Positions 35,401 through 43,832 of a stretch of 64,000 nucleotides of DNA are shown piece after piece. The stretch lies in NCBI RefSeq assembly GCF_007679965.1, contig NZ_VEHL01000013.1, positions 91,885-155,884 of the forward strand. Direction: 5' to 3'. The stretch is from Bordetella genomosp. 13. Lineage in GTDB: Bacteria; Pseudomonadota; Gammaproteobacteria; Burkholderiales; Burkholderiaceae_B. The translations under genes were made by a program, and so were the position numbers. The notes below the pieces were generated by a model that saw only the letters and a program-made list of their open reading frames with translations, was not told the DNA's origin and did not search any database. Position 1 is the stretch's first letter. Every line of letters begins with the position of its first letter.

Positions 35401-35636
35401 TCACGTCCCCTGCTGTGATCACGTTGTTCCGGTTTTGCCAACCATCGAATTGCTGCTGAATCCGTGGGATTAATCTCGGCGCTGATATGGAGTCCCCCAG
35501 CCTTGATCGAGGAAATTGTAATGGTTTGTGAATGACTTGTGATGGCGTGACGCCCTATATTTGACTCTCTTGCCGCCTGCCATTCTCTCGATGTGACCAG
35601 CCGCCCGCTGGCGGGCATGTCGCCAGTCGTTGACAA
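35397..35636 (-). CDS. Possible 79-aa leader ORF of the operon
   Basis: Its stop TGA overlaps the GrpE-like ATG (ATGA), as in coupled genes, but the sequence (MSTTGDMPASGRLVTSREWQ...) matches no family known to me. A candidate promoter for the operon lies inside it. Either a short leader gene or chance. Confidence 0.25.
   Translation of the reverse strand: MSTTGDMPASGRLVTSREWQAARESNIGRHAITSHSQTITISSIKAGGLHISAEINPTDSAAIRWLAKPEQRDHSRGRE
35485..35511 (-). promoter_or_regulatory. Candidate heat-shock (sigma-32-like) promoter of the Hsp70/AAA+ operon
   Basis: On the minus strand CTCGATC (35505-35511), 12 nt, CTCCATAT (35485-35492). The consensus is CTTGAAA / CCCCATnT with 11-16 nt. The -10 matches at all but one fixed position; the -35 matches about four of seven. 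It lies 85 nt before the GrpE-like start. Weak but apt for the genes. Confidence 0.3.
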
Positions 35637-36208
35637 CCTACTTGCTGCAGGCCGACATGACGCCTTCCGAACCGCTGGCGCGCGTCATCGAGCGGGCTAT
35701 TTCGGGCGTTTCCAATCCGCGCCGCAGATCTACTTTCCGAGATTCAACGTACCGATGCTCTGGCGCAGCAAGGCGTGTTGCTGCGTAGGTGGCACGTAAC
35801 CGAGCCAGTAGTCATGCGGCTCCGCACGTTTCGACGGCACGGCGCCGTATTCGACACGTGCCGCGCTAATCCCATGCGTAGACCGGCTTTCGTCACGGCG
35901 AAGTGCCGCGACCTTTTATCTAGCCTTCCACCGTCGTGTGCCTGCCGGCACTCAACGGTGAGCGGCAGCGACGCTGCCGCAGCCTTGCTGCTGGACATGA
36001 GAAGGCATCGATCATACCCGCGAGATGCGCAGTGCATTCCCCACTTAGCCGCCTATGCAGCCCAGAAGCAGGCGCGATGCCACGCCGATGGCAAGCCGTC
36101 ATGCAACATATTTGCAAGCTCATGGCGGCAGGATCAGGAAGCGTTGCAGCGGCTCCTGATGCAGTTCCGCCATCAAGATGCAGTCTCCACCGTGCAACGC
36201 GCCACCAA
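35637..36208. other. 570 bp without a convincing gene; decayed sequence
   Basis: All reading frames are short or of biased composition. One plus-strand frame near 35636-35730 reads LTTYLLQADMTPSEPLARVI, which looks like a fragment of a once-coding gene but has no start and soon stops. No repeats or RNA gene recognised. Confidence 0.4.
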
Positions 36209-36452
36209 TCAAGCCAGCACGTCCAGCGAGCCAATGCGATACGTTTGCGCCAGATGTTGAAAGTGCCGAATCTCGTCTGCCGTGCGAGCACGCCGCACGT
36301 CCCGCAGTAGGCCGTTGACCTGCAGCAGCCGCAGGTTTTCCGGGTGGATCAGCGCCAGCATGGTTTCCACCTTGCCGACCTTTTCCTGCAAGTGTTGCAA
36401 CGCATCGGCTTCGGTCTGTACGCCGTACCGTTTCCACGCCGGTTCGTGATGG
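36209..36452 (-). pseudogene. C-terminal fragment of an unknown gene
   Basis: An open frame ends at 36209 and reads HHEPAWKRYGVQTEADALQ, then HLQEKVGKVETMLALIHPEN, then a helical C-terminus ending TYRIGSLDVLA. It has protein-like composition but no ATG and no ribosome site; a TTG at 36400 is the only start-like codon. It begins abruptly at the hairpin after suhB, so it is probably the 3' remnant of a gene cut when the island joined. Family not recognised. Confidence 0.5.
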
Positions 36453-36455
36453 AGC

Positions 36456-36475
36456 AGCCGGCCCGAAGGCCGGCT
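36456..36475 (-). terminator. Hairpin after suhB
   Basis: Perfect stem AGCCGGCC/GGCCGGCT with a TTCG tetraloop on the minus strand, 38 nt past the suhB stop. No T-run, so an incomplete terminator. It marks the island edge. Confidence 0.5.
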
Positions 36476-36512
36476 TGGCGTGACACGGTGGCGCCCTCGG
36501 GCGCGCGGGTCG

Positions 36513-37301
36513 TCAGGCGGGCTTGGCGCCGCCCTGCAGCGTGGCCATCATCTGCGTGAAGATCTTGGGGCTGCCGGCCAGCACGTCGCCGGACGAAAGC
36601 CAGCCCTGCTCGCCCTCGAAGTCGGAGATCAGGCCGCCGGCTTCCAGCACCAGCAGGCTGCCCGCCGCCACGTCCCAGGGCTTGAGGCCCACGCCGCAGA
36701 AGCCGTCCAGGCGGCCGGCGGCCACGTTGGCCAGGTCCAGCACGGTGGCGCCGAGGCGGCGCACGCCCGAGCAGCCCTGGGCGATGTCGCGGAAACGCGC
36801 GGCGCCGCCGTCGGGGCCGGCCGAGCCGGCCCAATGCGCGCCCAGCAGGGCGTCGTGGAAACGGGTGCGGCCCGTGACGCGCACGCGGCGGTCGTTCAGG
36901 AACGTGCCGCTGCCGCGGCTGGCGGTGAACAGCTCGTTGCGGGTGGGGTCGTACACCACTGCCTGCGAGACCTGGCCGCGATGCAGCAGCGCGATCGACA
37001 CGGCGTAGATGGGCAGGCCGTGGATGAAGTTGGTGGTGCCGTCCAGGGGATCGATGATCCACTGGAACTCGGCGTTCTCGTCGCCCTGCTGGCCGTATTC
37101 CTCGCCCAGGAAGGCGTGGTCGGGGTAGGCCGTGCGCAGGACGTCGACGATGGCCTCTTCCGAGGCACGGTCGACTTCCGTGACATAATCTCGCGGCCCC
37201 TTGCGCGCGATGGTGAGGTGTTCCAGATCGAGGCTGGCGCGATTGATGATGGTGCCGGCACGCCGGGCCGCCTTGATGGCGGTATTGAGCATCGGATGCA
37301 T
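36513..37301 (-). CDS. suhB: Inositol-1-monophosphatase family protein
   Basis: 262 aa, the usual size. Metal-binding motifs: GEEYGQQGDENAEFQWIIDP (Glu and Asp), LDGTTNFIHG, and WDVAAGSLLVLEAGG near the C-terminus. It dephosphorylates inositol monophosphate; in enterobacteria SuhB also joins the rRNA antitermination complex. It is divergent from trmJ with 96 bp between. The start MHPMLNTAIKAARRAG is typical; a second Met is three codons in. Confidence 0.94.
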   Translation of the reverse strand: MHPMLNTAIKAARRAGTIINRASLDLEHLTIARKGPRDYVTEVDRASEEAIVDVLRTAYPDHAFLGEEYGQQGDENAEFQWIIDPLDGTTNFIHGLPIYAVSIALLHRGQVSQAVVYDPTRNELFTASRGSGTFLNDRRVRVTGRTRFHDALLGAHWAGSAGPDGGAARFRDIAQGCSGVRRLGATVLDLANVAAGRLDGFCGVGLKPWDVAAGSLLVLEAGGLISDFEGEQGWLSSGDVLAGSPKIFTQMMATLQGGAKPA

Positions 37302-37397
37302 AGAATTCCGTACGGGGTAGCGATGAGGGCCGCCTGCCGGATCACCGCCGCAGGCAAGAAATCAGGTAGGCCAGATGGGCCAAACACAGCATTTTAA

Positions 37398-38183
37398 ATG
37401 ACTCGAGCTTTTTCACGCGTGCGCTTCGTCATGGTACAGCCCAGCCACCCCGGCAACGTCGGTTCGGCGGCGCGCGCCATCAAGACCATGGGCTTCTCCG
37501 AACTGGTGCTGGTCGAGCCCCGGTTTCCCGACATGGTGGACCAGCCCGAGGCCGTGGCGCTGGCCAGCGGCGCGGGCGACGTGCTTTCGCAGGCGCAGGT
37601 GTACGACACCCTGGAAGCCGCGCTGGCGCCGGTCACCCTGGCCTTCGCCCTGACCGCCCGCGTGCGCGACCTGGGCCCGCCGCCCTGCGACATCCGCCAG
37701 GCGGCCGACCTGGCCCGCCGCCACCTGGACGACACCGCCGAGGGCACCGTGGCCATCGTGCTGGGCACCGAGCGCGCCGGGCTGACCAACGCCCAGATCG
37801 GCCTGTGCCACCGCATCTGCCACATCCCGGCCAATCCCGAGTACAGCTCGCTGAACGTGGCGCAGGCGCTGCAGCTGGCTGCCTGGGAGATGCGCTACGC
37901 CCTGCTGGCGGCCAGCGGCGCGCCCATGCTGCCGCCCTCGCCGCCCAGCCAGTCCGAATCCGGCGCCGAGCCCGCCCCCGGCGCGGCGGTGCAGGCGCTG
38001 CTGGCGCACTGGGAAGAGGCGCTGATCGCCGTGAAGTTCCTGGACCCGGCGCATCCCAAGAAGCTGATGCCGCGCATGCGGCACCTGTTCAGCCGCCAGG
38101 CGCTGACGCGCGACGAGGTGGACATGCTGCGCGGGGTGTGCACGGCCATGCTGGCGACGGTGAAGCGCAAGCGCGAAGAGTAA
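37398..38183 (+). CDS. trmJ: tRNA (cytidine/uridine-2'-O-)-methyltransferase TrmJ
   Basis: 261 aa. SPOUT motifs: FVMVQPSHPGNVGSAARAIKTMGF, VLGTERAGLTN and the knot region YSSLNVAQALQLAAWE. It 2'-O-methylates position 32 of several tRNAs using S-adenosylmethionine. The C-terminal ~80 residues, after a Pro/Ser-rich linker, form the extension seen in TrmJ. A bidirectional terminator follows at 38221. Confidence 0.94.
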   Translation: MTRAFSRVRFVMVQPSHPGNVGSAARAIKTMGFSELVLVEPRFPDMVDQPEAVALASGAGDVLSQAQVYDTLEAALAPVTLAFALTARVRDLGPPPCDIRQAADLARRHLDDTAEGTVAIVLGTERAGLTNAQIGLCHRICHIPANPEYSSLNVAQALQLAAWEMRYALLAASGAPMLPPSPPSQSESGAEPAPGAAVQALLAHWEEALIAVKFLDPAHPKKLMPRMRHLFSRQALTRDEVDMLRGVCTAMLATVKRKREE

Positions 38184-38220
38184 CTGCGCCCGAGCCCCTT
38201 CCGGGCATTTCGGCCAGACA

Positions 38221-38255
38221 AAAAAAGGCGCGCCACACGGGCGCGCCATTTTTTT
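38221..38255. terminator. Bidirectional terminator between trmJ and Bug receptor 4
   Basis: GGCGCGCC (38227-38234) and GGCGCGCC (38240-38247) pair, flanked by an A-run on the left and a T-run on the right. It serves both convergent genes. Confidence 0.85.
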
Positions 38256-38269
38256 GGGGAAAGCCGCGA

Positions 38270-39262
38270 TCAGTCGACCGTGGCGCCCGAGCCCTTGACC
38301 ACCGGGGCCCAGGTCTCGACTTCGGACTTGATGAAGGCGCCGAACTCGGCCGGCGTGGTCTTCTGCGCCACGGCGCCCAGGTCGGTGTAGGCCTTCAGCA
38401 CTTCGGGCTTGTCCAGCGCCTTGACCATGGCGGCGTTGAGCTTGTTGACCACTTCGGGCGGCGTGCCGGCCGGGGCGATCAGGCCGAACCACGACGACAC
38501 GTCGAACTTGTCGAAGCCGGATTCCTGCATGGTGGGCAGGTCGGGGGCGCTGGGCGAACGTTGGGCGGTGGTCACCGCCAGGGCGCGCAGCTTGCCCGAC
38601 TGGGCGTGCGGCCAGGCCGACGGCATGTTGTCGAACATGAATTGCACCTGGCCGCCGATCAGGTCGGTCAGGGCCGGCGAGCTGCCCTTGTACGGCACGT
38701 GCAGCACGTCGATGCCGGCGCGCTGCTTGAACAGTTCGCCCGCCATGTGGATGGACGTGCCGCTGCCCGACGACGCGAAGTTCAGCTTGCCCGGATTCTT
38801 CTTGGCGTAGTCGACCAGTTCCTTGACCGACTTGACCGGAACCGACGGATTGACCACCAGGATGTTGGGCACCTTGGCGCCCAGCGCCACCGGCGTGAAG
38901 TCCTTCGTCAGGTCGAAATTGACGTTCTTGTACAGCGTCTGGTTGATGGCGCTGGTGACGGCCACGAACAGCAGCGTGTAGCCGTCGGGAGTGGCGCGGG
39001 CCACCAGGTCGGTGGCGATGTTGCTGCCGGCGCCCGGCCGGTTCTCGACCACGAACGACTGGCCCAGGGCCTGGGTCAGTTCCTTGGACATGATGCGGGC
39101 GATGACGTCGGTCGTGCCGCCGGCGCTGAAGCCCACCACGACGCGCACGGGCTTGTCGGGATATTCGGCTTGGGCGGGAGCGTGGAAGGCAAAGGCTGCG
39201 GCCAGGCCCGCGAAAAAGGCGGCCGCGGTACGGCCGCGACGCGGCGTGGAATCCATCTTCAT
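38270..39262 (-). CDS. Bug-family solute-binding receptor 4
   Basis: 330 aa with a signal peptide (cut near PAQAEYPDKP). The mature motifs are YPDKPVRVVVGFSAGGTTDV, FASSGSGTSIHMAGELF and HVPYKGSSPALTDL. It is a periplasmic carboxylate receptor with no transporter genes next to it. GGAGA lies 7 nt before the ATG. It is divergent from an IclR regulator; one of two matching palindromes lies 20 nt before its start, so IclR control is very likely. Confidence 0.93.
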   Translation of the reverse strand: MKMDSTPRRGRTAAAFFAGLAAAFAFHAPAQAEYPDKPVRVVVGFSAGGTTDVIARIMSKELTQALGQSFVVENRPGAGSNIATDLVARATPDGYTLLFVAVTSAINQTLYKNVNFDLTKDFTPVALGAKVPNILVVNPSVPVKSVKELVDYAKKNPGKLNFASSGSGTSIHMAGELFKQRAGIDVLHVPYKGSSPALTDLIGGQVQFMFDNMPSAWPHAQSGKLRALAVTTAQRSPSAPDLPTMQESGFDKFDVSSWFGLIAPAGTPPEVVNKLNAAMVKALDKPEVLKAYTDLGAVAQKTTPAEFGAFIKSEVETWAPVVKGSGATVD

Positions 39263-39282
39263 GGATCAGTCTCCATTGATTT

Positions 39283-39368
39283 GTCCATCGTGTGGACGTT
39301 TGAGATGCTTTGACACGATTGTCCGCTAGCATCCCGGCATAAGGCAAGGCAAAGTCCATCGGATGGAC
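39283..39368. promoter_or_regulatory. Two IclR operators between Bug receptor 4 and iclR
   Basis: GTCCA-N5-TGGAC at 39283-39297 (GTCCATCGTGTGGAC) and the perfect palindrome GTCCATC-G-GATGGAC at 39354-39368. The copies share GTCCATCG and TGGAC and are 71 bp apart, which suits cooperative or loop-forming binding. One lies near each divergent start. Confidence 0.75.
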
Positions 39369-39424
39369 AACTATTTGTCAGCTTTTTCTCTCCTCCCGCT
39401 ATACCCCTGGAACGGCGACTGACC

Positions 39425-40234
39425 ATGCAAGAACTCGATACGGCAGACGCTGAGGCCGGCGAAGTACCCGGCGATGCGGCGGGCGACACGTCCGGCGCCG
39501 GCCCCCGCACCCTGCGGCGCGGTCTGATGGTACTGGCCGCCCTGCGAGATCAGGGCGGCGCGGGCCTGAGCGTCACCGACATCGCGCGGCTGACGTCCAT
39601 CCAGCGTCCCACCATCTATCGCCTGCTGGCCGCGCTGCTGGAGGCCGGCCTGGTGACGGCGGTGGAAGGCAGCAAGCGCTACCGCGCGCAACTGGACAAC
39701 GAGCCGGAGCTGACACCGCCCGACCCGCGCGTGCGGCAGATGCTGCCCACGCTGCGGCGCCTGGCCGAGCGCACGGGCGACGCGGTGTTCCTGGTAGTGC
39801 GCGACGGCGATGAATCGGTCAGCCTGCATCGCGAGATCGGCAGCTATCCGGTGCAGATCCTGGCGACGTATGCGGGCAAGCGGCAGCCGCTGGGCGTGGG
39901 CTCGGGCGGCATGGCCCTGCTGGCCGCCCTGCCCGACCGCGCGGCGCATGGCATCGTGATGCGCAACTCTGCCAGGCTGGACGAGTATGGCGGCATGACC
40001 GCCAACGAGATGCTGCGCCTGATCGAGAACACCCGCGCGCGCGGCTATGCGGTGGTGGGCAACCACGCGGTGCGCGGCGCGCTGGGCGTGGGCTGCGCCC
40101 TGCTTGACGCGCAGGGCGCGCCGGTGCTGGCGGTCAGCGTGACCGCCATCATCGACCGCATGCCGGCGCAGCGGCAGCGCGAGATCGCCGGCTGGATCAA
40201 GGCGGAGCTGGGACGGCTGGCGCCGCGCGCCTGA
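39425..40234 (+). CDS. IclR-family regulator
   Basis: 269 aa. A ~25-residue acidic leader precedes the winged helix (about 30-85: RRGLMVLAALRDQGGAGLSVTDIARLTSIQRPTIYRLLAALLEAGLV). The IclR effector domain (about 105-265) includes VGSGGMALLAALP and GYAVVGNHAVRGALGVGCALLD. It probably controls Bug receptor 4 and itself through the two GTCCA/TGGAC operators. Confidence 0.92.
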   Translation: MQELDTADAEAGEVPGDAAGDTSGAGPRTLRRGLMVLAALRDQGGAGLSVTDIARLTSIQRPTIYRLLAALLEAGLVTAVEGSKRYRAQLDNEPELTPPDPRVRQMLPTLRRLAERTGDAVFLVVRDGDESVSLHREIGSYPVQILATYAGKRQPLGVGSGGMALLAALPDRAAHGIVMRNSARLDEYGGMTANEMLRLIENTRARGYAVVGNHAVRGALGVGCALLDAQGAPVLAVSVTAIIDRMPAQRQREIAGWIKAELGRLAPRA

Positions 40235-40286
40235 GGCCCGCACCGCAGGTCCAGGCGCCGCGGCGGGATTCGCGCGGCATGACGGA

Positions 40287-40323
40287 AAACGGCCTGGCAT
40301 CGAACGCCGATGCCAGGCCGTTT
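40287..40323. terminator. Bidirectional terminator between iclR and the MscS gene
   Basis: 16-bp perfect stem (40287-40302 with 40308-40323), five-nt loop, A-rich left and T-rich right ends. Confidence 0.85.
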
Positions 40324-40367
40324 CCTGTCCTGCGCGGCAGCGGAGCCCGCCGCCGCCGGCAGGCACG

Positions 40368-41309
40368 TCAACCCGGATTGCCGGAGCCGCCGGCCGGAGT
40401 GCCCGGGTTGCCCGCCGGATTGGCGGGACTGGCCAGCGCGGCCGGGTTCTTCGCGGCCTCGGACAGGCTCTGGCCCTGGCCCTTGTCGGCCTCGGGAATG
40501 TGCAGGGCGCGCTGCATCGGCACTGGCGACTGGAAGCCCGCGTCGTCCAGCGTCTTGCGCACCTCGCGCAGCATCGCCCAGCGCAGGTCGCCGTACTTGG
40601 ACGCCTGGGTCCACACGCGCACGTTCACCAGTACGCCGTTGTCGCGGTAGTCCTCGATCTTGACCACCGGGGCGGGCGAGTCCAGCACGTCGTCATGGGT
40701 CGCCACCAGCTTCTGCAGGCGCGCGATGGCGTCGTCCACGTCGTCGCCGTACTGGACGATGACGGGCACGTCCAGGCGGCGCGTGGCGTTGCGCGCGTAG
40801 TTGGTGATGGTGGCGTTCCATACGGTGCTGTTGGGAAGCGTGACGGTGATGCCGTCGCCCTTGATCAGGCGCGTCAGGAACAGGCCGACCTCGTCGACGG
40901 TGCCGTCGATGCCGGTGCTCAGCGCCACGTACTCGCCGGCGCGGATGGGACGCAGGATCAGCAGCATGATGCCGGCCGAGATGTTCTGCAGGGTGCCCTG
41001 CAGCGCCAGGCCGATGGCCAGGCCGGCGGCGCCCAGCACCGCGATCAGGCTGGCCGTCTGCACGCCGAAGCGCGCCAGCACGGCGATGATGGTGAACACG
41101 CGCACCGCCCAGACGACGGCGCCGTAGAACATCGGGATGACCGTGCGGTCGATGTGCGCCGAGCGGCTGGCCAGGCGCCGCACCCAGCTGCCCAGCAGGC
41201 TGGACACCCACCAGCCGATGCACAGTATCAGCAGCGCCACCGCCAGGTTGACGCCCAGGTCGAAGACGCGCGGCCAGATGCCGACCAGCCCGTTCCAGGT
41301 ACTTTCCAT
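40368..41309 (-). CDS. Small-conductance mechanosensitive channel (MscS family)
   Basis: 313 aa from MESTWNGLVG (GGGAG 7 nt upstream). Three membrane helices (about 20-110) are followed by the pore helix AVLGAAGLAIGLALQGTLQNISAGIMLL and the MscS beta domain (RPIRAGEYVALSTGIDGTVDEVGLFLTRL). It opens under membrane tension to release solutes. The C-terminal ~45 residues are Pro/Ala/Gly-rich and extend beyond the standard fold. Confidence 0.93.
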   Translation of the reverse strand: MESTWNGLVGIWPRVFDLGVNLAVALLILCIGWWVSSLLGSWVRRLASRSAHIDRTVIPMFYGAVVWAVRVFTIIAVLARFGVQTASLIAVLGAAGLAIGLALQGTLQNISAGIMLLILRPIRAGEYVALSTGIDGTVDEVGLFLTRLIKGDGITVTLPNSTVWNATITNYARNATRRLDVPVIVQYGDDVDDAIARLQKLVATHDDVLDSPAPVVKIEDYRDNGVLVNVRVWTQASKYGDLRWAMLREVRKTLDDAGFQSPVPMQRALHIPEADKGQGQSLSEAAKNPAALASPANPAGNPGTPAGGSGNPG

Positions 41310-41482
41310 GCTTGCTCCCGTGGAAAAGAAAAAGGGGGTACGCGACGCGCTCGCGGCGGAACGCCGCGGCAGGCGCGCCCGCGCGGGGTGCGCCACCGCA
41401 AGCGGCGCGCCCGGTTGCCTACAGGGACTCTAGCAGATGGAAACGGCAAGCCGCGGCATTGCGCGGGCCGCGATGCAAACCC

Positions 41483-42613
41483 TTACAGGCGGCGGAAGTG
41501 GTTGTCCCATGCGAGCCCCGCGTCGGTGGGCCGCACCGGGCTGGAAGCGATGCCGGGACCGGCGTGGACCATCGCGCCCAGGCCGCTGCTGGCCAGGAAA
41601 TGGCCCTGCGCGCGCGGCGCCACGCCGCAGCCGTCGGGCAGCTTCGTCACGCCCAGGTAGCGGCCGCTGGCCGCGTCCCAGTACATCACCTGCCCGCCCA
41701 CCGGGCTGGAGGTGGCCATGACGTGGCCGCTGGCATCGGCGGCCACGGTGCCGATGTAGTGGCGCATGTCGCGCAGCACCTCGGCGGGGCCAGGGAACAG
41801 TTCGGGCGCATGGCCGCGCCGATGGCGGCCCACCAGCGCGGGCCGCTCGTTGTCGGGACCCACGTGCTGGCAGCCGAACCACACCGCGCCGTCGCCGGCC
41901 AGGCCCAGGTGGCGCAGGGACAGCTGGTGCAGCGAGGCGTCCAGCTCGGCCTTCTCCAGCAGGCGGCCGTCGGCCGCGTCCAGGTAAGCCAGCGAGGGCC
42001 GCATGGAATCCAGGTTCAGCTCGAGCTTGCCGTAGTCGGGATGCGTGAGGATGCCGCCGTTGGCGACGCACAGGGTCTTGCCGTCGGGCAGCAGCACGAC
42101 CTCGTGCGAGCCCACGCCGCCCACGTCGAACTCGCCCAGGCGACGATAGCCGCCCCCCGGCGAGGCGTCGTAGACGCCCAGCACCGCACGGCCGTTCTCG
42201 TAGTCGTTCTCCGTGGCCAGCATGCGCCTGCCGTCGGGCAGGAACACGCCGTGGCCATAGAAATGGCGACCCTCGGCGGCCGCCAGGGGCTGCGGCGGCC
42301 GGCGGCCCGCCACGTCGAACGCCACGGCGAAGAAGCCCGGCTGGCGGCCGAACACCACCGCGCGGCCGCGCGCGGCGTCCAGCGCGAAACTGTGGCCGCG
42401 GTCCGGCATGGGCACCCGCAGCAGGTCCGCCCCGCGCGCGTCCAGCACCACGGCCTCGTGGCGGCCCGCGCGCCGCCGCGCGGTCACGTAGCAGGGCTCG
42501 CCGTCGGCGCGTTCCTCCGCCTGCGCGGCGGCGGCCAGGACAGCCGGCGCGCCGGGCAGGCCCAGCGCGGCGCTCCAGGCCAGGAACCGGCGGCGGTCGA
42601 TGCGCACCGTCAA
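41483..42613 (-). CDS. DUF1513 family protein with Tat signal
   Basis: 376 aa. The N-terminus has a twin-arginine signal (DRRRFLAWSAALGLPG), so it is exported folded. The rest has beta-propeller-like repeats (HGVFLPDGRRMLATENDYENG, GSHEVVLLPDGKTLCVANGGI), the DUF1513 pattern. The function is unproven. It is the last gene of the imelysin/di-heme oxidase operon; its start overlaps the stop of imelysin 2 by 4 nt, so a linked role in periplasmic iron handling is likely. Confidence 0.88.
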   Translation of the reverse strand: MTVRIDRRRFLAWSAALGLPGAPAVLAAAAQAEERADGEPCYVTARRRAGRHEAVVLDARGADLLRVPMPDRGHSFALDAARGRAVVFGRQPGFFAVAFDVAGRRPPQPLAAAEGRHFYGHGVFLPDGRRMLATENDYENGRAVLGVYDASPGGGYRRLGEFDVGGVGSHEVVLLPDGKTLCVANGGILTHPDYGKLELNLDSMRPSLAYLDAADGRLLEKAELDASLHQLSLRHLGLAGDGAVWFGCQHVGPDNERPALVGRHRRGHAPELFPGPAEVLRDMRHYIGTVAADASGHVMATSSPVGGQVMYWDAASGRYLGVTKLPDGCGVAPRAQGHFLASSGLGAMVHAGPGIASSPVRPTDAGLAWDNHFRRL

Positions 42614-43698
42614 TCCCCGTCCAGGGCGTTGAAGCCGATGGACACGCCGTAGGCCGCCGCGAAATCCTGGTCGACGATGTCCTTGGCGTTCTTCAGCACC
42701 AGCGTGGCCAGCGTGAAGGGCTGGCGCGCGGCCGCGTCGCCCGCGGCCTGCTCGATGGGTTGCGACACCTCGGACAGCGCCTGGCGCACGCGGCCCAGTT
42801 CGTCGCGCACCGCGTGGCCGGTCCAGCGCGCATCGGGCGGCAGGGCCTCGGTCAGGTGGCCGGTCCAGGCGCCCAGGCCGTCCAGGCCGGCCATCATCGA
42901 CGGCACGGTCAGGCCGCTGCGCCAGAAGGCCGCGCGGCGCGGCTTGGCGTCGGCGGGCGTGTTGCCCAGCACCGGCAGCAGCTTGACGTCACGCGCGAAC
43001 TGCAGGCCGGTGGACAGGGCCTTGACCGCCTCGGCGGCCACTTCCTGGCCGTTGCGGTACAGGTCGTTGGCGGCCGCGGGCGAGGCGAACTGGCGGCCGA
43101 AATCGCCCTGCGGGCTCCAGGCCTGCACCAGCTCGGCGGCCACGGCGCCGGTATTGGCGGCGATGGCCCGCGCATAGCGGCATTCGTAGGCGAAGCCCGG
43201 CGCGTCGCGCGACTGCAGCACGCCGCCGTCGCGATACAGCACGAACTCCAGCGCGGGCAGGCCCTGCACGGCCACGCTGCGCGAGGCCAGCGCGCCCGGC
43301 GCCAGCAGCGCCTCGTCCTGTTTGGCCAGGGTCTCCTGCACCTGGCGCAGCACCACGCCGCGCGGGTCGGGCCAGAAGGCCAGGCGTTCGTAGCGGTTGC
43401 CCTGCACCAGCGGACCGAAGCGCAGGAACTCCACGCCGGTCCAGGCCTGCACGGTGTCGCCGAAGGCGGCCGAGACGCGCCGGGCGGTCTCGGCATCGCC
43501 GCCGGCGCACCAGTCCTTCAGGCGGGCCTGCAGGCCCTGCGTGGCAGCCTCGAAAGCGGCGAAGGCCGGCCGCGCATAGCCTTCGGCCAGGCGCTGGCCC
43601 AGGCTTTCGGCCGTGGGCTCGGCGGCCTGCGCGCCGGGTGCCGCGCAGGCGCAGCCCAGGGCGGCGGCGGCCAGCATCTTGCGTAACGGGAGAGACAT
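42610..43698 (-). CDS. Imelysin-family periplasmic protein 2
   Basis: 362 aa from MSLPLRKMLAAAALG, with a signal peptide (AAPGAQAAEP). Imelysin-family pattern: GDTVQAWTGVEFLRFGPL, GLPALEFVLYRDGG (variant of GxHxxE, with Pro-Ala for His) and the C-terminal helical repeat. The family is iron-related (IrpA/EfeO-like peptidases without proven activity). The variant motif separates it from imelysin 1. It is third in the operon. Confidence 0.86.
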   Translation of the reverse strand: MSLPLRKMLAAAALGCACAAPGAQAAEPTAESLGQRLAEGYARPAFAAFEAATQGLQARLKDWCAGGDAETARRVSAAFGDTVQAWTGVEFLRFGPLVQGNRYERLAFWPDPRGVVLRQVQETLAKQDEALLAPGALASRSVAVQGLPALEFVLYRDGGVLQSRDAPGFAYECRYARAIAANTGAVAAELVQAWSPQGDFGRQFASPAAANDLYRNGQEVAAEAVKALSTGLQFARDVKLLPVLGNTPADAKPRRAAFWRSGLTVPSMMAGLDGLGAWTGHLTEALPPDARWTGHAVRDELGRVRQALSEVSQPIEQAAGDAAARQPFTLATLVLKNAKDIVDQDFAAAYGVSIGFNALDGD

Positions 43699-43832
43699 GG
43701 CATCGATTCCTTTTGCATGGCCGGACACGGCGCGGCGCGGACCGGCCGGCGCATGCGCGCCGCGTCGTTCCGCGCCAGGCCATGCCGCTCGCGGGCCCAT
43801 CATGGCCGCGGGCCTTTCAGCGGGCCGTTCAT

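Larger units (their letters stand above)
26600..36450. other. Accessory island with Hsp70/AAA+ operon
   Basis: Between an orphan regulator and the 3' end of suhB the composition drops visibly below the flanks (many AT-rich stretches in 26.7-30.6 kb). Gene content switches from housekeeping to a six-gene operon plus decayed sequence. The right edge falls at the hairpin after suhB. Edges are approximate and no mobility gene is seen, so transfer is inferred. Confidence 0.6.

Noticed and set aside
35775..36437. Overlapping frames on both strands (for example 35775-36260 and 36120-36437)
   Set aside because: Compositions are not protein-like and no ribosome sites are present; only the C-terminal fragment ending at 36209 looked once-coding.
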